The notes under the pieces: model-generated
Told to the model about the DNA's origin: nothing
The model's input: the letters and a program-made list of their open reading frames with translations, nothing else
Databases searched by the model: none
Part shown: in pieces, positions 1 through 8,423 of the stretch
Layout of the letters: each line of letters starts with the position of its first letter
How positions within the stretch are numbered: position 1 is the first letter of the stretch
Position numbers and translations under genes: made by a program
NCBI RefSeq assembly: GCF_031432975.1
Contig: NZ_CP133838.1
Coordinates: 2,790,001-2,854,000 of the forward strand
DNA: 64,000 nucleotides
Reading direction: 5' to 3'
Origin: Buttiauxella selenatireducens
Lineage (GTDB): Bacteria; Pseudomonadota; Gammaproteobacteria; Enterobacterales; Enterobacteriaceae

Positions 1-291
1 GTTGTGGTGGATGAAAGGCGCAATCAGGTTAAAGCCAGCAGGAATACGATGCAGTATGTCGCGTCCCACGGGGTTGAACTACGAATTGACGGGCATTACC
101 ACATACAGCACGACAAGACGATTATCGTTGACGATCGCACCGTCGAAACGGGCTCGTTTAACTTCGCCCCTTCCGCCGAGACTGAAAACTCAGAAAATGT
201 CGTCGTGATAAACGATATGCCAGACGTGACTCGGCAGTATATTGCGCACTGGCAGTCGCGATGGGACTTGGGCAAACCCTATGCGGTTTAA
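1..291 (+). CDS. Phospholipase D-type nuclease, C-terminal part (5' end outside window)
   Basis: The open frame runs in from the left edge, so only the last 96 residues are present. They contain a complete HKD motif, HDKTIIVD, followed by GSFNF, the signature of the phospholipase D superfamily. The compact 'HKD then ETGSFNF' arrangement and the nearby C-terminus resemble the Nuc/EDTA-resistant endonuclease branch, which hydrolyses DNA or RNA phosphodiester bonds as a dimer with one HKD per chain and is usually periplasmic. The N-terminus, where a signal peptide would be, is not visible. Family assignment is firm; the substrate is inferred. No plus-strand terminator with a T tail follows it: the hairpin just downstream has its T-run on the other strand. 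Confidence 0.8.
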   Translation, partial: VVVDERRNQVKASRNTMQYVASHGVELRIDGHYHIQHDKTIIVDDRTVETGSFNFAPSAETENSENVVVINDMPDVTRQYIAHWQSRWDLGKPYAV

Positions 292-307
292 GTGTTAAAT
301 CACGGAT

Positions 308-397
308 AAAAAAAGACCAGCAATCGGAAAGCTGGTCAATCATATGCAGGCGCAGATTATCTTGCTACGAGCTGAACGCTCATTGAATTGTTATGTC
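308..397 (-). ncRNA. Candidate small RNA with intrinsic terminator (undescribed)
   Basis: The 312-base gap between the nuclease and add has no credible ORF, but on the minus strand it has the parts of a small transcript. GATAAT (409-404) can act as -10, with TTGCTC (433-428) 18 bases upstream as a weak -35, giving a start near 397. An alternative -10, TATACT (427-422), would start near 415. The 3' end is a GACCAGC/GCTGGTC hairpin (315-337) followed by seven Ts (314-308), a strong intrinsic terminator of the kind Hfq-dependent sRNAs carry. A GAGC/GCTC hairpin lies in the middle. No minus-strand gene reads into this terminator. I do not recognise the sequence; existence and function are inference. 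Confidence 0.35.
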
Positions 398-540
398 GAG
401 AGCATTATCAAATGCGCTTTGAGTATAGAGCAAGGAATAAAATACGGGGCAAGGATGGAACGGAATTCGATGTGTATGCTTACCATCACACCTGGATGAA
501 TTGCCGCTTTCTGCTTTTATTTTCAGGTAATTATCTTTGT

Positions 541-575
541 TTCTAATAGCTTACAACACCGTGCTATAATGTACC
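541..575 (+). promoter_or_regulatory. Probable add promoter (extended -10)
   Basis: TATAAT at 565-570 is preceded by TG at 562-563, a perfect extended -10. No good -35 lies at 17 bases, as is common for extended -10 promoters. A start near 577 would leave a 27-base leader before the add ATG. Confidence 0.55.
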
Positions 576-603
576 GCACTTTAATCAATAAAAGAGTGCG
601 ACC

Positions 604-1605
604 ATGATTGATACCTCCATCCCATTAACCGATTTGCACCGTCATCTTGATGGTAATATTCGTGCACAAACGATCCTCGATCTAGGCCGCCAGTTTAACC
701 TGTCACTCCCGGCTGATTCTCTTGAAGCACTTCGTCCTCATGTACAAGTCGTGGAAACCGCGCCTGATTTGGTTAGTTTCCTGCAAAAACTCGACTGGGG
801 CGTGAAAGTCCTGGCCTCTCTGGATGCCTGTCGCCGTGTGGCATGGGAAAATATTGAAGATGCCGCACGCAACGGCCTGCATTATGTGGAGCTGCGCTTC
901 TCGCCAGGATATATGGCGATGACGCATAACTTGCCGGTCGCCGGTGTGGTAGAAGCGGTGATTGAAGGCGTGCGTCAAGGCTGCCGCGACTTTGGTGTTG
1001 AAGCACGTCTGATCGGCATTCTGAGCCGTACGTTTGGTGAGGCCGCATGCGAAGCTGAGTTGGATGCCCTGCTGACTCATCGCGACCACATTACCGCGCT
1101 TGACCTTGCAGGTGATGAACTGGGTTTCCCGGGCAGCTTATTCTTGAACCACTTTAACCGCGCACGCGATGCTGGCTGGCATATCACCGTCCACGCGGGC
1201 GAAGCAGCTGGCCCGGAAAGTATCTGGCAGGCGATTCGTGAACTGGGTGCGGAGCGTATCGGTCACGGTGTGAAAGCTGTTGAAGACCCGGCACTGATGG
1301 ATTTCCTGGCTGAACACGGTATCGGTATCGAATCCTGCCTGACATCAAATATTCAAACCAGCACCGTGGCATCTTTGGATAAGCATCCATTGATTACCTT
1401 CCTGAATAAAGGTGTGCTGGCGACCATTAATACCGATGATCCGGCAGTCCAGGGTATCGATATTATTCATGAATATACAGTTGCGGCCCCGCAAGCGGGT
1501 CTGAGCGCGGCACACATCCGTACCGCGCAAGAGAATGGTTTGAAAATTGCCTTCCTCAGTGAAGCGGAAAAGCAGGCGCTGATCGCTAAAGTTCGCGCCG
1601 CGTAA
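604..1605 (+). CDS. add: Adenosine deaminase
   Basis: 333 residues, the size of E. coli Add. It hydrolyses adenosine and deoxyadenosine to inosine and deoxyinosine plus ammonia in purine salvage, in the cytoplasm. The zinc and catalytic residues of the family are all in place: HRHLDG (His12, His14), HAGE (His197, Glu200), HGVK (His221) and NTDDP (Asp278, Asp279). The start is the ATG nine bases after a short purine-rich segment and gives the family N-terminus ending in [11 protein letters not shown]. It has its own extended -10 promoter and a strong hairpin just after the stop. The downstream gene is convergent, so it is monocistronic. Confidence 0.97.
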   Translation: MIDTSIPLTDLHRHLDGNIRAQTILDLGRQFNLSLPADSLEALRPHVQVVETAPDLVSFLQKLDWGVKVLASLDACRRVAWENIEDAARNGLHYVELRFSPGYMAMTHNLPVAGVVEAVIEGVRQGCRDFGVEARLIGILSRTFGEAACEAELDALLTHRDHITALDLAGDELGFPGSLFLNHFNRARDAGWHITVHAGEAAGPESIWQAIRELGAERIGHGVKAVEDPALMDFLAEHGIGIESCLTSNIQTSTVASLDKHPLITFLNKGVLATINTDDPAVQGIDIIHEYTVAAPQAGLSAAHIRTAQENGLKIAFLSEAEKQALIAKVRAA

Positions 1606-1626
1606 ACATTCCCATCCTTCGTCAAA

Positions 1627-1660
1627 CGCTTGAGTCAGGAGACTGACTCAAGCGCTCTCT
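1627..1660 (+). terminator. Terminator of add, overlapping the end of yfeH
   Basis: A perfect 12-bp stem (1627-1638 with 1643-1654) closes on a GAGA tetraloop and is followed by CTCTCTTTT. The yfeH stop codon (1635-1637, minus strand) lies inside the left arm, so the hairpin may also end yfeH transcripts. Confidence 0.8.
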
Positions 1661-2633
1661 TTTCCTTCGCCGTTTTGCGTGCATAACGCTGCGCCAGCAC
1701 CGCACAGACCATCAATTGCACCTGATGGAATATCATCAAAGGCAAAACCATCATGCCCACAGCACTGGCCGGGAACAGCACGTTTGCCATCGGCACACCG
1801 TTCGCGAGGCTTTTTTTGGAGCCACAGAACACAATGGTAATTTCGTCCGCCGTGTTGAACCCCATAAAACGCGCGACCCAGGTATTGACTACCAGAACTA
1901 TCGCCAGCAACACAATTGAGCAGCCCAAAATGGCTAACAACGCGGTGCCATTAACCTGCTGCCAAATACCTTCCACTACCGCTTCGCTAAAGGCCACATA
2001 CACCACCAGCAAAATAGATGACCTGTCGGTCATGCTGATCAGTTTTTTATGTTTATCGACCCAACGACCAATCAGTGGGCGCGACAAATGCCCCACCACA
2101 AACGGCACCATCAATTGCAGGATGATTTTGCCAATGGCATGCAGTGTGTCAGTGGTGCCTTCCTGCGTATTCATTAATGCACCGACTAAAACTGGTGACA
2201 GGAAAATCCCCAGAATACTGGATGCCGAAGCGCTACATACCGCCGCCGCCACGTTTCCGCCTGCGACCGAGGTGAAGGCAATTGCCGACTGTACAGTCGC
2301 AGGCAACGCGCAGAGGTACAGGAAGCCCATGTACAGCGGTTGATTCAGGATGCCAGGCGAAAGAAAGCCCATCGCCAGCCCCAACAGTGGGAAAAGCGCG
2401 AAGGTGCTGAGGAAAACCACAAGATGGAGTTTCCAGTGCCCCATGCCTGCCACAATTGCATCCCGGGAAAGTTTTGCCCCGTGCATGAAAAACAGCAGCG
2501 CAATCGCGGCCGTGGTCAGGTATTCAAATGCAGTTTTAACCGCACCTTCGCAGGGGAAAAGCGAAGCAATGACCACGACGGCGATCATAATCAGTAAAAA
2601 AGTATCGATTTTCAGGCGCTGCAACCACTTCAT
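1635..2633 (-). CDS. yfeH: Bile acid:sodium symporter family transporter YfeH
   Basis: 332 residues, the length of E. coli YfeH, with which it is closely similar throughout (for example CGSKKSLANG and LPATVQSAIAFTS). The family (BASS/SBF) has about ten membrane segments and couples solute uptake to sodium; the YfeH substrate is unknown. I chose the ATG at 2633 over the longer frame starting at 2708: AAGGA lies 6 bases upstream and the protein then starts MKWLQRLK as expected. In E. coli the gene lies elsewhere on the chromosome, so its position between add and ynfC is a local rearrangement. Confidence 0.9.
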   Translation of the reverse strand: MKWLQRLKIDTFLLIMIAVVVIASLFPCEGAVKTAFEYLTTAAIALLFFMHGAKLSRDAIVAGMGHWKLHLVVFLSTFALFPLLGLAMGFLSPGILNQPLYMGFLYLCALPATVQSAIAFTSVAGGNVAAAVCSASASSILGIFLSPVLVGALMNTQEGTTDTLHAIGKIILQLMVPFVVGHLSRPLIGRWVDKHKKLISMTDRSSILLVVYVAFSEAVVEGIWQQVNGTALLAILGCSIVLLAIVLVVNTWVARFMGFNTADEITIVFCGSKKSLANGVPMANVLFPASAVGMMVLPLMIFHQVQLMVCAVLAQRYARKTAKEKRALESVS

Positions 2634-2704
2634 CCGACTTCCTTCTACATGTGCCAATATTTTTGACGTTGAATCAAACCAACCGAACTTGCGAACGTTC
2701 GGTC

Positions 2705-3415
2705 TCAATAGTAATTGATGTCATTCTTGATGATGTACGTTTCAACTTTGGACGGCTTAGCATTGAGATCGGTAATGTTCAGCACACATTCCAGTGGATT
2801 AAAATGGCCGTCGTAATCGCAGGTTTGTTTAACCTGCGCAATAGATTTACCGTTCAACATACTTTCAGATGTGAAATCGAGTTTTTTCTTGAGATCACTG
2901 CCTGTTTTCGCGGTGATAGTCAGGGTTTCATCATTCGATTGCGTCGTTTTGCCTAATGGGAAACCGTCCGCATCGTAGCGATAAACTATCGATGTCTCTT
3001 TACCGTGTGCTGCGACCACAAAGCCTTTATCGTCGGTTTCATAAGTGAGGACCGCCTGGGGTAACTCCGCCAGTTGGCATTTACCCTGCAGTTTCACGCG
3101 TCTTTCATGGGTAATCGCATCGATATAATAGTTAGCATTCAGCACAAGCGTAGCGCCGGTGTTGCTTTCCAGATCATGAAATTCAAGTTCGTTAAAACAC
3201 CCTTCTTCCGACACCAGACCCACGACGCGTTTTATCACTTCGCCCTTCTGATTGATGAGCGTTTGGGTGAAATCTTTGACTGGCCCGCGTAATGGATCAA
3301 AGTCGAACTCATTTGAAAAACTGGCCATTTCTGGCGTATAGGAGAGCGTATTATTCTGATTATCACACCCGGCAACAGAGGCTACCAGCGCACTAAGGAT
3401 AATGATTTTCTTCAC
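2705..3415 (-). CDS. ynfC: YnfC family lipoprotein
   Basis: 236 residues from a GTG start at 3415, exactly the length of E. coli YnfC. The N-terminus is a lipoprotein signal (about residues 1-16) with lipobox SVAGC, so the mature protein starts at the lipidated Cys and is held in the envelope. Conserved blocks include TPEMASFSNEFDFDPLRG and KGKCQLAELP-like sequence. Function is unknown (UPF0257). A longer in-frame extension to 3556 exists, but it reads through an ERIC repeat and destroys the signal peptide, so I reject it. GGAG sits 10 bases upstream of the GTG. It is divergent from ynfD. Confidence 0.9.
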   Translation of the reverse strand: MKKIIILSALVASVAGCDNQNNTLSYTPEMASFSNEFDFDPLRGPVKDFTQTLINQKGEVIKRVVGLVSEEGCFNELEFHDLESNTGATLVLNANYYIDAITHERRVKLQGKCQLAELPQAVLTYETDDKGFVVAAHGKETSIVYRYDADGFPLGKTTQSNDETLTITAKTGSDLKKKLDFTSESMLNGKSIAQVKQTCDYDGHFNPLECVLNITDLNAKPSKVETYIIKNDINYY

Positions 3416-3451
3416 GTAAATCCGGCTCCGACTTGAAATGTAACGAACATG

Positions 3452-3653
3452 ATATACCCAAAATAATTCAAGTTGCTTAAAGGCGGCAAACCCGTGACAA
3501 ATCTGTCTGGAACAGATTTGAACAGCGCTTGCGCTGGCCCGTAGGGTGAGCCTCATGGATGAGGCTCATCAATCCCCAGGAGCTTACTTAAGTAAGTGAC
3601 TGGGGTGAGCGGGTGTAGCCAACGCATAAGCAGCTTGAAGTATGAAGGGTATA
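3452..3653. repeat. ERIC element with internal insertion, between ynfC and ynfD
   Basis: The conserved ERIC centre (AATCCCCAGGAGCTTAC then AAGTAAGTGACTGGGGTGAG, about 3571-3611) is present, with the conserved ends AAATAATTCAAGTTGC on the left and GCTTGAAGTATGA on the right. At about 202 bp it is roughly 75 bp longer than the usual 127 bp. The extra DNA lies between AAGGCGGCAAAC and the centre. It is the only gap filler between divergent ynfC and ynfD apart from their promoters. Confidence 0.92.
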
Positions 3654-3720
3654 AGCAAATACAACACTTTACACTAGAGGAACTATGCTTATACAACGCC
3701 CCTAAGATAAGGAAGAGATG

Positions 3721-4023
3721 ATGAAACGCTCAATTTGGCTGGGTGTATGTCTGTTAATCGCGACCACTCCGGTACTCGCCGCGCAGACGTCATGCGATAC
3801 AGTCAAGGCCGACATTCAGCAAAAAATTATTAAAAATGGTGTCCCGGAAACGGGGTTTACTTTGACGATAGTGCCAAATGATCAGGCCTCTCAACCTGAT
3901 GCACAAGTTGTTGGCCACTGCGCTAATGATACTCAGAAAATTCTCTATACGCGTACCAGCAGCGGAAACTATCCCGCTAGCGGCGGAAATACTCAGGACG
4001 GTACACCCGCTGAACCGCAGTAA
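3721..4023 (+). CDS. ynfD: YnfD family DUF1161 periplasmic protein
   Basis: About 100 residues with a Sec signal peptide ending in LAA. The mature part carries the DUF1161 pattern: an early Cys, IIKNGVPETGF, QVVGHC and TQKILYTR, so two conserved cysteines that could form a disulfide in the periplasm. E. coli has ynfD at the same place, divergent from ynfC. Two consecutive ATG codons exist (3718 and 3721); the second is better spaced from GGAA at 3711. The C-terminal 20 residues are Ser/Gly/Pro rich and probably unfolded. Function unknown. Confidence 0.82.
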   Translation: MKRSIWLGVCLLIATTPVLAAQTSCDTVKADIQQKIIKNGVPETGFTLTIVPNDQASQPDAQVVGHCANDTQKILYTRTSSGNYPASGGNTQDGTPAEPQ

Positions 4024-4032
4024 TCATGCCAT

Positions 4033-4050
4033 CGGGGCGTTTTCGCCCCG
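4033..4050 (+). terminator. Hairpin after ynfD
   Basis: CGGGGCG/CGCCCCG stem directly after the ynfD stop. The T tail is poor, so termination may be partial. Confidence 0.45.
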
Positions 4051-4234
4051 TCACACTTAACATAACCCACTGTATAATAAAAAGATTAATCAATAGCCAA
4101 TCACAAACTGACCCAGTGTGTTTCAGATATGACTTGTGGTGATTTATTTTTAAACATAATAGTTCGTGTGGTTTAGCCCTGTTTTGCGGTATTTCCATTT
4201 TTTTTGTTAAACGCAAAACGTTAGGAAACTGCAA

Positions 4235-5110
4235 ATGGCTTTAATTTCTTGCAAGGAATGCCAAAAAGAAGTGTCGAGGTCCGCAAAAGCATGTCCACAT
4301 TGTGGTGCCAGCAAACCGGCTGCCACCAAAGAGAAAACGGTTAAAGGCTTTTTGGGTTTGGTGACTCTCATTTTGGGCGGGTTGATTTGGTTTGGCTCGG
4401 TAAATGCCCAGGAAAATGTTCAGCAAAATGACAATGTTAACGAACCCACAGCGTCGAAAGAAATCGTAAGTTACACCGCCGTTCAATTATCCAAAGCATA
4501 TGAAGAAAACGAAGTAGCTACCGATGAGGCGCTGAAAGGCAAGCGGGTCAATGTCACAGGCCAGGTGGAATCAATAGACAAAGATTACTCCGGCACGATA
4601 TTTATCCATATCAGCACGTTAAATGAGTCTATGCCCGCCAGAATGGATATTGCGGAGAGGCAAAAAGCCGTGGCAACGTCGCTTCGTAACGGCGACAAAA
4701 TTAGTATCACATGCGAAAAAATGTCGCGACTGGTTGGAGAACCTTATGGCAGTGATTGCGTCATTAACCCACCCGCTGATACGCAACCTGTTACTGCAAC
4801 CGCGCCCACTCAACCTGCTGAAAATAAAACGTTTAGCTGTGACGAGACAGACCCTGGTTGCCTCGTGGCAAAAGTCATCCTGAGCGCCTGGCCTGAATGC
4901 TTGAGAGGCATTGAAAAGGAAGCCGGAGAAAACTTTAAATGGGGCAACGGGGGAAACGTTTCTGGTTATGATCAAATAACCAATATTGGGACTGTTGATG
5001 GCAACAACATTAGCGTTACTGATGAAAATGGGGTCACTTCTCAGTTAAATTATACATGTAAAATAGATATATCAACCAAACGCGTACTGTCTGTAAACAT
5101 CAATAAGTAG
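4235..5110 (+). CDS. Zinc-ribbon, membrane-anchored OB-fold-like protein of unknown function
   Basis: 291 residues, not a gene found at this site in E. coli. Domains seen: an N-terminal zinc ribbon (Cys6, Cys9, Cys20, Cys23), one membrane helix (about residues 38-57, GLVTLILGGLIWFG), a low-complexity linker, then a segment of about residues 85-175 with GKRVNVTGQVESI and ISITCEKMS, resembling the tRNA_anti-like/OB-fold domain. A Pro/Thr-rich linker leads to a C-terminal segment with four cysteines (about 210-291). The topology suggests a cytoplasmic zinc ribbon with the OB-like part outside the membrane. It stands alone between ynfD and ynfE and is less GC-rich than its neighbours, which suggests acquisition. 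Function cannot be assigned. Confidence 0.75.
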   Translation: MALISCKECQKEVSRSAKACPHCGASKPAATKEKTVKGFLGLVTLILGGLIWFGSVNAQENVQQNDNVNEPTASKEIVSYTAVQLSKAYEENEVATDEALKGKRVNVTGQVESIDKDYSGTIFIHISTLNESMPARMDIAERQKAVATSLRNGDKISITCEKMSRLVGEPYGSDCVINPPADTQPVTATAPTQPAENKTFSCDETDPGCLVAKVILSAWPECLRGIEKEAGENFKWGNGGNVSGYDQITNIGTVDGNNISVTDENGVTSQLNYTCKIDISTKRVLSVNINK

Positions 5111-5134
5111 CGCAATAAACGGCAGTGGTAATAA

Positions 5135-5153
5135 GGGGCTTTCGCCCCGTTTT
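5135..5153 (+). terminator. Terminator after the zinc-ribbon protein gene
   Basis: GGGGC/GCCCC stem with a 4-base loop followed by GTTTTA, 25 bases past the stop codon. Confidence 0.6.
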
Positions 5154-5201
5154 ACCTCACCCCCACCTCCAGCAAGTTTCATGCAACTCTCCGCCCTAAC
5201 T

Positions 5202-5215
5202 TTGATGCGTGTTAA
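5202..5215 (+). promoter_or_regulatory. Possible FNR site upstream of ynfE
   Basis: TTGATGCGTGTTAA has one perfect half-site (TTGAT) and a degenerate second half against TTGAT-N4-ATCAA. In E. coli the ynfEFGH-dmsD operon is FNR-activated, so a site is expected here, but this match is weak. Confidence 0.3.
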
Positions 5216-5355
5216 CAACACCTACTCCTAAATAGGTAAAAATCATTTTCGGTCGATAATATTCGCTTGTTAAGCAATATTTCGCTTTGCCGTCATGAAT
5301 ACAAAACAACCACAACAACAAAGACATCCTGAGATAACACGTCATGGAGTGAGTT

Positions 5356-7794
5356 ATGTCGAACCAATCTTGCCCTAATGGAATAACCCGTCGAAACCTG
5401 ATGAAGACCAGCGCCATTGGCGGGCTGGCCCTCGCGGTGGGGGGAATATCCCTGCCATTTGGCTTGCGAGCCGCAGCCGCGGCGGTGGGAGATGCTGTTT
5501 CCCCTAATGAAGATAAAGTCGTTTGGGGAGCCTGTTCAGTAAACTGCGGTAGCCGCTGCGCCCTGCGTTTACACGTGCGCGATAATGAAGTCACCTGGGT
5601 TGAAACGGATAACACCGGTAACGATGTCTATGGTGATCACCAGGTGCGCGCCTGCTTGCGTGGTCGTTCAATTCGCCGACGTATTAACCATCCTGAGCGC
5701 CTGAACTACCCAATGAAACGCGTCGGTAAACGTGGTGAAGGGAAATTTGAGCGAATCTCATGGGATGAAGCGCTGGATACCATCACTAACAGCCTGAAAA
5801 ACACAGTAGAAAAATACGGTAACGAAGCGGTTTACATTAACTACACTTCGGGGATTGTTGGCGGCAACATCACGCGCTCCTCACCCAGTGCATCGTTGAT
5901 TACTCGCCTGATGAACAGCTACGGCGGCTTCCTCGGCCAATACGGCACCTACAGCACCGCGCAAATTGCCTGCGCCATGCCGTACACCTACGGCACCAAC
6001 GATGGAAACAGCACCTCCGATATCGAGAACAGTAAGCTGGTCGTCTTATTCGGTAATAATCCTGCCGAAACCCGCATGAGCGGAGGCGGCATCACCTATT
6101 ACCTGGAACAGGCGCGTGAACGCTCCAATGCGCGAATGATCGTTATCGACCCTCGCTACACCGATACCGCAGCTGGACGTGAAGATGAGTGGCTCCCTAT
6201 TCGTCCAGGTACAGATGCCGCATTAGTTGCCGGTATCGCCCACGTTTTGATTACCCAAAACCTCGTCGATCAACCCTTCCTCGATAAATACTGTGTCGGA
6301 TACGATGAAAAAACGCTGCCGGAGGGCGCTCCTGCCAACGGTCACTATAAAGCCTGGATCCTCGGCCAGGGTGATGATGGCGTTGAAAAATCCCCACGTT
6401 GGGCATCAGCAATTACCGGTATTCCGGTTGATAAAATCATCAAACTTGCCTACGAAATTGGCAGCACCAAACCGGCGTATATCGCGCAGGGTTGGGGACC
6501 ACAGCGCCAGGCAAACGGCGAACTGACTGCCCGCGCCATCGCTATGTTGCCGATCTTGACCGGAAACGTGGGAATTAGCGGAGGTAACAGCGGTGCGCGT
6601 GAATCCACTTACACCATCACCATTGAGCGTATGCCGGTATTAGTTAACCCGGTGAAAACGCAAATCTCCTGCTTTAGTTGGACTGACGCGATTACACGCG
6701 GCCCGGAAATGACCGCCAAACGCGATGGCGTGCGAGGGAAAGATAAGCTCGACGTGCCCATTAAGTTCATTTGGAACTACGCCGGTAACACCATTATCAA
6801 CCAGCATTCTGACATCAACAAAACGCACGATACGCTGCAAGACGATAGCAAGTGCGAGATGATTGTGGTCATTGAGAACTTCATGACCTCTTCGGCAAAA
6901 TACGCCGATATCCTGCTGCCGGACTTAATGACCGTCGAACAAGAAGACATCATTCCTAACGACTACGCCGGCAATATGGGTTACCTGATTTTTATCCAAC
7001 CCGCCACGGAACCGAAATTTGAGCGCAAGCCAATTTACTGGATCACCAGCGAAGTGGCTCGTCGTTTAGGGCCGGATATTCATCAGAAATTTACCGAAGG
7101 GCGCACTCAGGAGCAGTGGCTACAGTTTTTGTACGCGAAGATGCTGGAAAAAGATCCCCAATTACCGTCGTATGAAGAACTGCGCGCAATGGGGATTTAT
7201 AAACGTAAAGACCCGAACGGTCATTTTGTCGCGTACAAAGCCTTCCGCACCGACCCGGACGCCAATCCATTAAAAACGCCTTCCGGTAAAATCGAAATCT
7301 ACTCCAGCAAACTTGCAGACATCGCCGCCAGTTGGGAGTTAGAAAAAGACGAAACCATCAGTCCACTGCCTATTTACGCCTCCACCTTCGACGGCTGGGA
7401 TGCACCAGAGCGCAGCTCGTATCCGCTTCAACTGTTCGGCTTCCATTACAAAGCCCGTACCCACTCGAGCTACGGCAATATTGATGTGCTGAAAGCCGCC
7501 TGCCGCCAGGAAGTGTGGATTAACCCGATTGATGCCCAGGCTCGCGGTATCGCCAACGGCGATATGGTGCGGGTGTTTAATGGTCGCGGTGAGTTGCGTA
7601 TTCCGGCAAAAGTCACGCCGCGCATCATGCCTGGGGTCACAGCGATGGGCCAGGGTGCCTGGCACGAAGCCAACATGGCCGGTGACCGTATCGACCACGG
7701 CTCATGTATCAACACGTTGACCACTCAGCGCCCTTCCCCTTTGGCGAAAGGGAATCCGCAACATACTAATCTGGTCGAAATCCAAAAGGCATAG
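5356..7794 (+). CDS. ynfE: Molybdopterin oxidoreductase, DMSO/selenate reductase catalytic subunit YnfE/YnfF
   Basis: 812 residues. The N-terminus is a Tat signal with TRRNLMKT and a hydrophobic stretch ending in AAA, so it is exported folded with its bis-MGD cofactor. The type II-style cluster motif is CSVNCGSRC with a fourth Cys in ACLRGRS, for an FS0 4Fe-4S cluster. Cofactor-binding blocks typical of DmsA relatives follow (GNNPAETRMSGGG, WLPIRPGTDAAL, GFHYKARTHSSYGN). E. coli has two paralogues, ynfE and ynfF, in tandem; here there is only one, about equally like either. YnfE/F are implicated in selenate reduction. It heads the operon with the electron-transfer subunit, membrane anchor and chaperone. 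Confidence 0.93.
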   Translation: MSNQSCPNGITRRNLMKTSAIGGLALAVGGISLPFGLRAAAAAVGDAVSPNEDKVVWGACSVNCGSRCALRLHVRDNEVTWVETDNTGNDVYGDHQVRACLRGRSIRRRINHPERLNYPMKRVGKRGEGKFERISWDEALDTITNSLKNTVEKYGNEAVYINYTSGIVGGNITRSSPSASLITRLMNSYGGFLGQYGTYSTAQIACAMPYTYGTNDGNSTSDIENSKLVVLFGNNPAETRMSGGGITYYLEQARERSNARMIVIDPRYTDTAAGREDEWLPIRPGTDAALVAGIAHVLITQNLVDQPFLDKYCVGYDEKTLPEGAPANGHYKAWILGQGDDGVEKSPRWASAITGIPVDKIIKLAYEIGSTKPAYIAQGWGPQRQANGELTARAIAMLPILTGNVGISGGNSGARESTYTITIERMPVLVNPVKTQISCFSWTDAITRGPEMTAKRDGVRGKDKLDVPIKFIWNYAGNTIINQHSDINKTHDTLQDDSKCEMIVVIENFMTSSAKYADILLPDLMTVEQEDIIPNDYAGNMGYLIFIQPATEPKFERKPIYWITSEVARRLGPDIHQKFTEGRTQEQWLQFLYAKMLEKDPQLPSYEELRAMGIYKRKDPNGHFVAYKAFRTDPDANPLKTPSGKIEIYSSKLADIAASWELEKDETISPLPIYASTFDGWDAPERSSYPLQLFGFHYKARTHSSYGNIDVLKAACRQEVWINPIDAQARGIANGDMVRVFNGRGELRIPAKVTPRIMPGVTAMGQGAWHEANMAGDRIDHGSCINTLTTQRPSPLAKGNPQHTNLVEIQKA

Positions 7795-7804
7795 GGAATA
7801 GCTG

Positions 7805-8422
7805 ATGACAACCCAATATGGTTTTTATATTGATTCCAGTCGTTGCACCGGCTGCAAAACTTGCGAGCTGGCCTGTAAGGACTACAAAAATTTATCCCCC
7901 GATGTCAGCTTCCGTCGCATCTATGAATATGCAGGTGGCGACTGGCAGGAAGACAACGGCGTCTGGCAGCAAAATGTCTTTGCCTATTACTTATCCATTG
8001 CCTGCAACCATTGCGAAGATCCCGCCTGCACCAAAGTCTGCCCAAGTGGTGCGATGCACAAACGCGAAGACGGTTTTGTGGTGGTGAATGAGGACGTTTG
8101 TATTGGCTGCCGTTACTGCCATATGGCGTGCCCGTACGGTGCGCCGCAATACAATGCTGAAAAAGGCCACATGACCAAATGCGATGGCTGTTACTCGCGC
8201 ATTGCTGAAGGCAAGAAGCCAATTTGTGTTGAATCCTGCCCGTTACGTGCACTGGATATGGCCCCGATTGACGAACTGCGTAAAAAATATGGTGTGCAAG
8301 CCGCTATTGCTCCGCTGCCGTCAGCGCACTTCACCAAGCCAAATATTGTGATTAAACCCAATGCCAACAGCCGCCCTTGTGGGGATAAAACCGGCTACCT
8401 GGCGAATCCAGAGGAGGTTTGA
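7805..8422 (+). CDS. ynfG: Iron-sulfur electron-transfer subunit (DmsB-like)
   Basis: 205 residues, the size of YnfG/DmsB. Four cysteine groups are visible: CTGCKTCELAC, CNHCEDPACTKVC, CIGCRYCHMAC and CDGCYSRI with a closing CVESC, enough for four 4Fe-4S clusters. It passes electrons from the menaquinol-oxidising anchor to the Mo subunit on the periplasmic face. It has no signal of its own, as expected for a subunit exported with the Tat-bearing partner. It lies 10 bases after ynfE and abuts ynfH by one base. Confidence 0.95.
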   Translation: MTTQYGFYIDSSRCTGCKTCELACKDYKNLSPDVSFRRIYEYAGGDWQEDNGVWQQNVFAYYLSIACNHCEDPACTKVCPSGAMHKREDGFVVVNEDVCIGCRYCHMACPYGAPQYNAEKGHMTKCDGCYSRIAEGKKPICVESCPLRALDMAPIDELRKKYGVQAAIAPLPSAHFTKPNIVIKPNANSRPCGDKTGYLANPEEV

Positions 8423-8423
8423 G

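Noticed and set aside
3416-3556. 5' extension of ynfC through the ERIC element
   Set aside because: It removes the lipoprotein signal and codes repeat DNA; GTG 3415 gives the exact family length.
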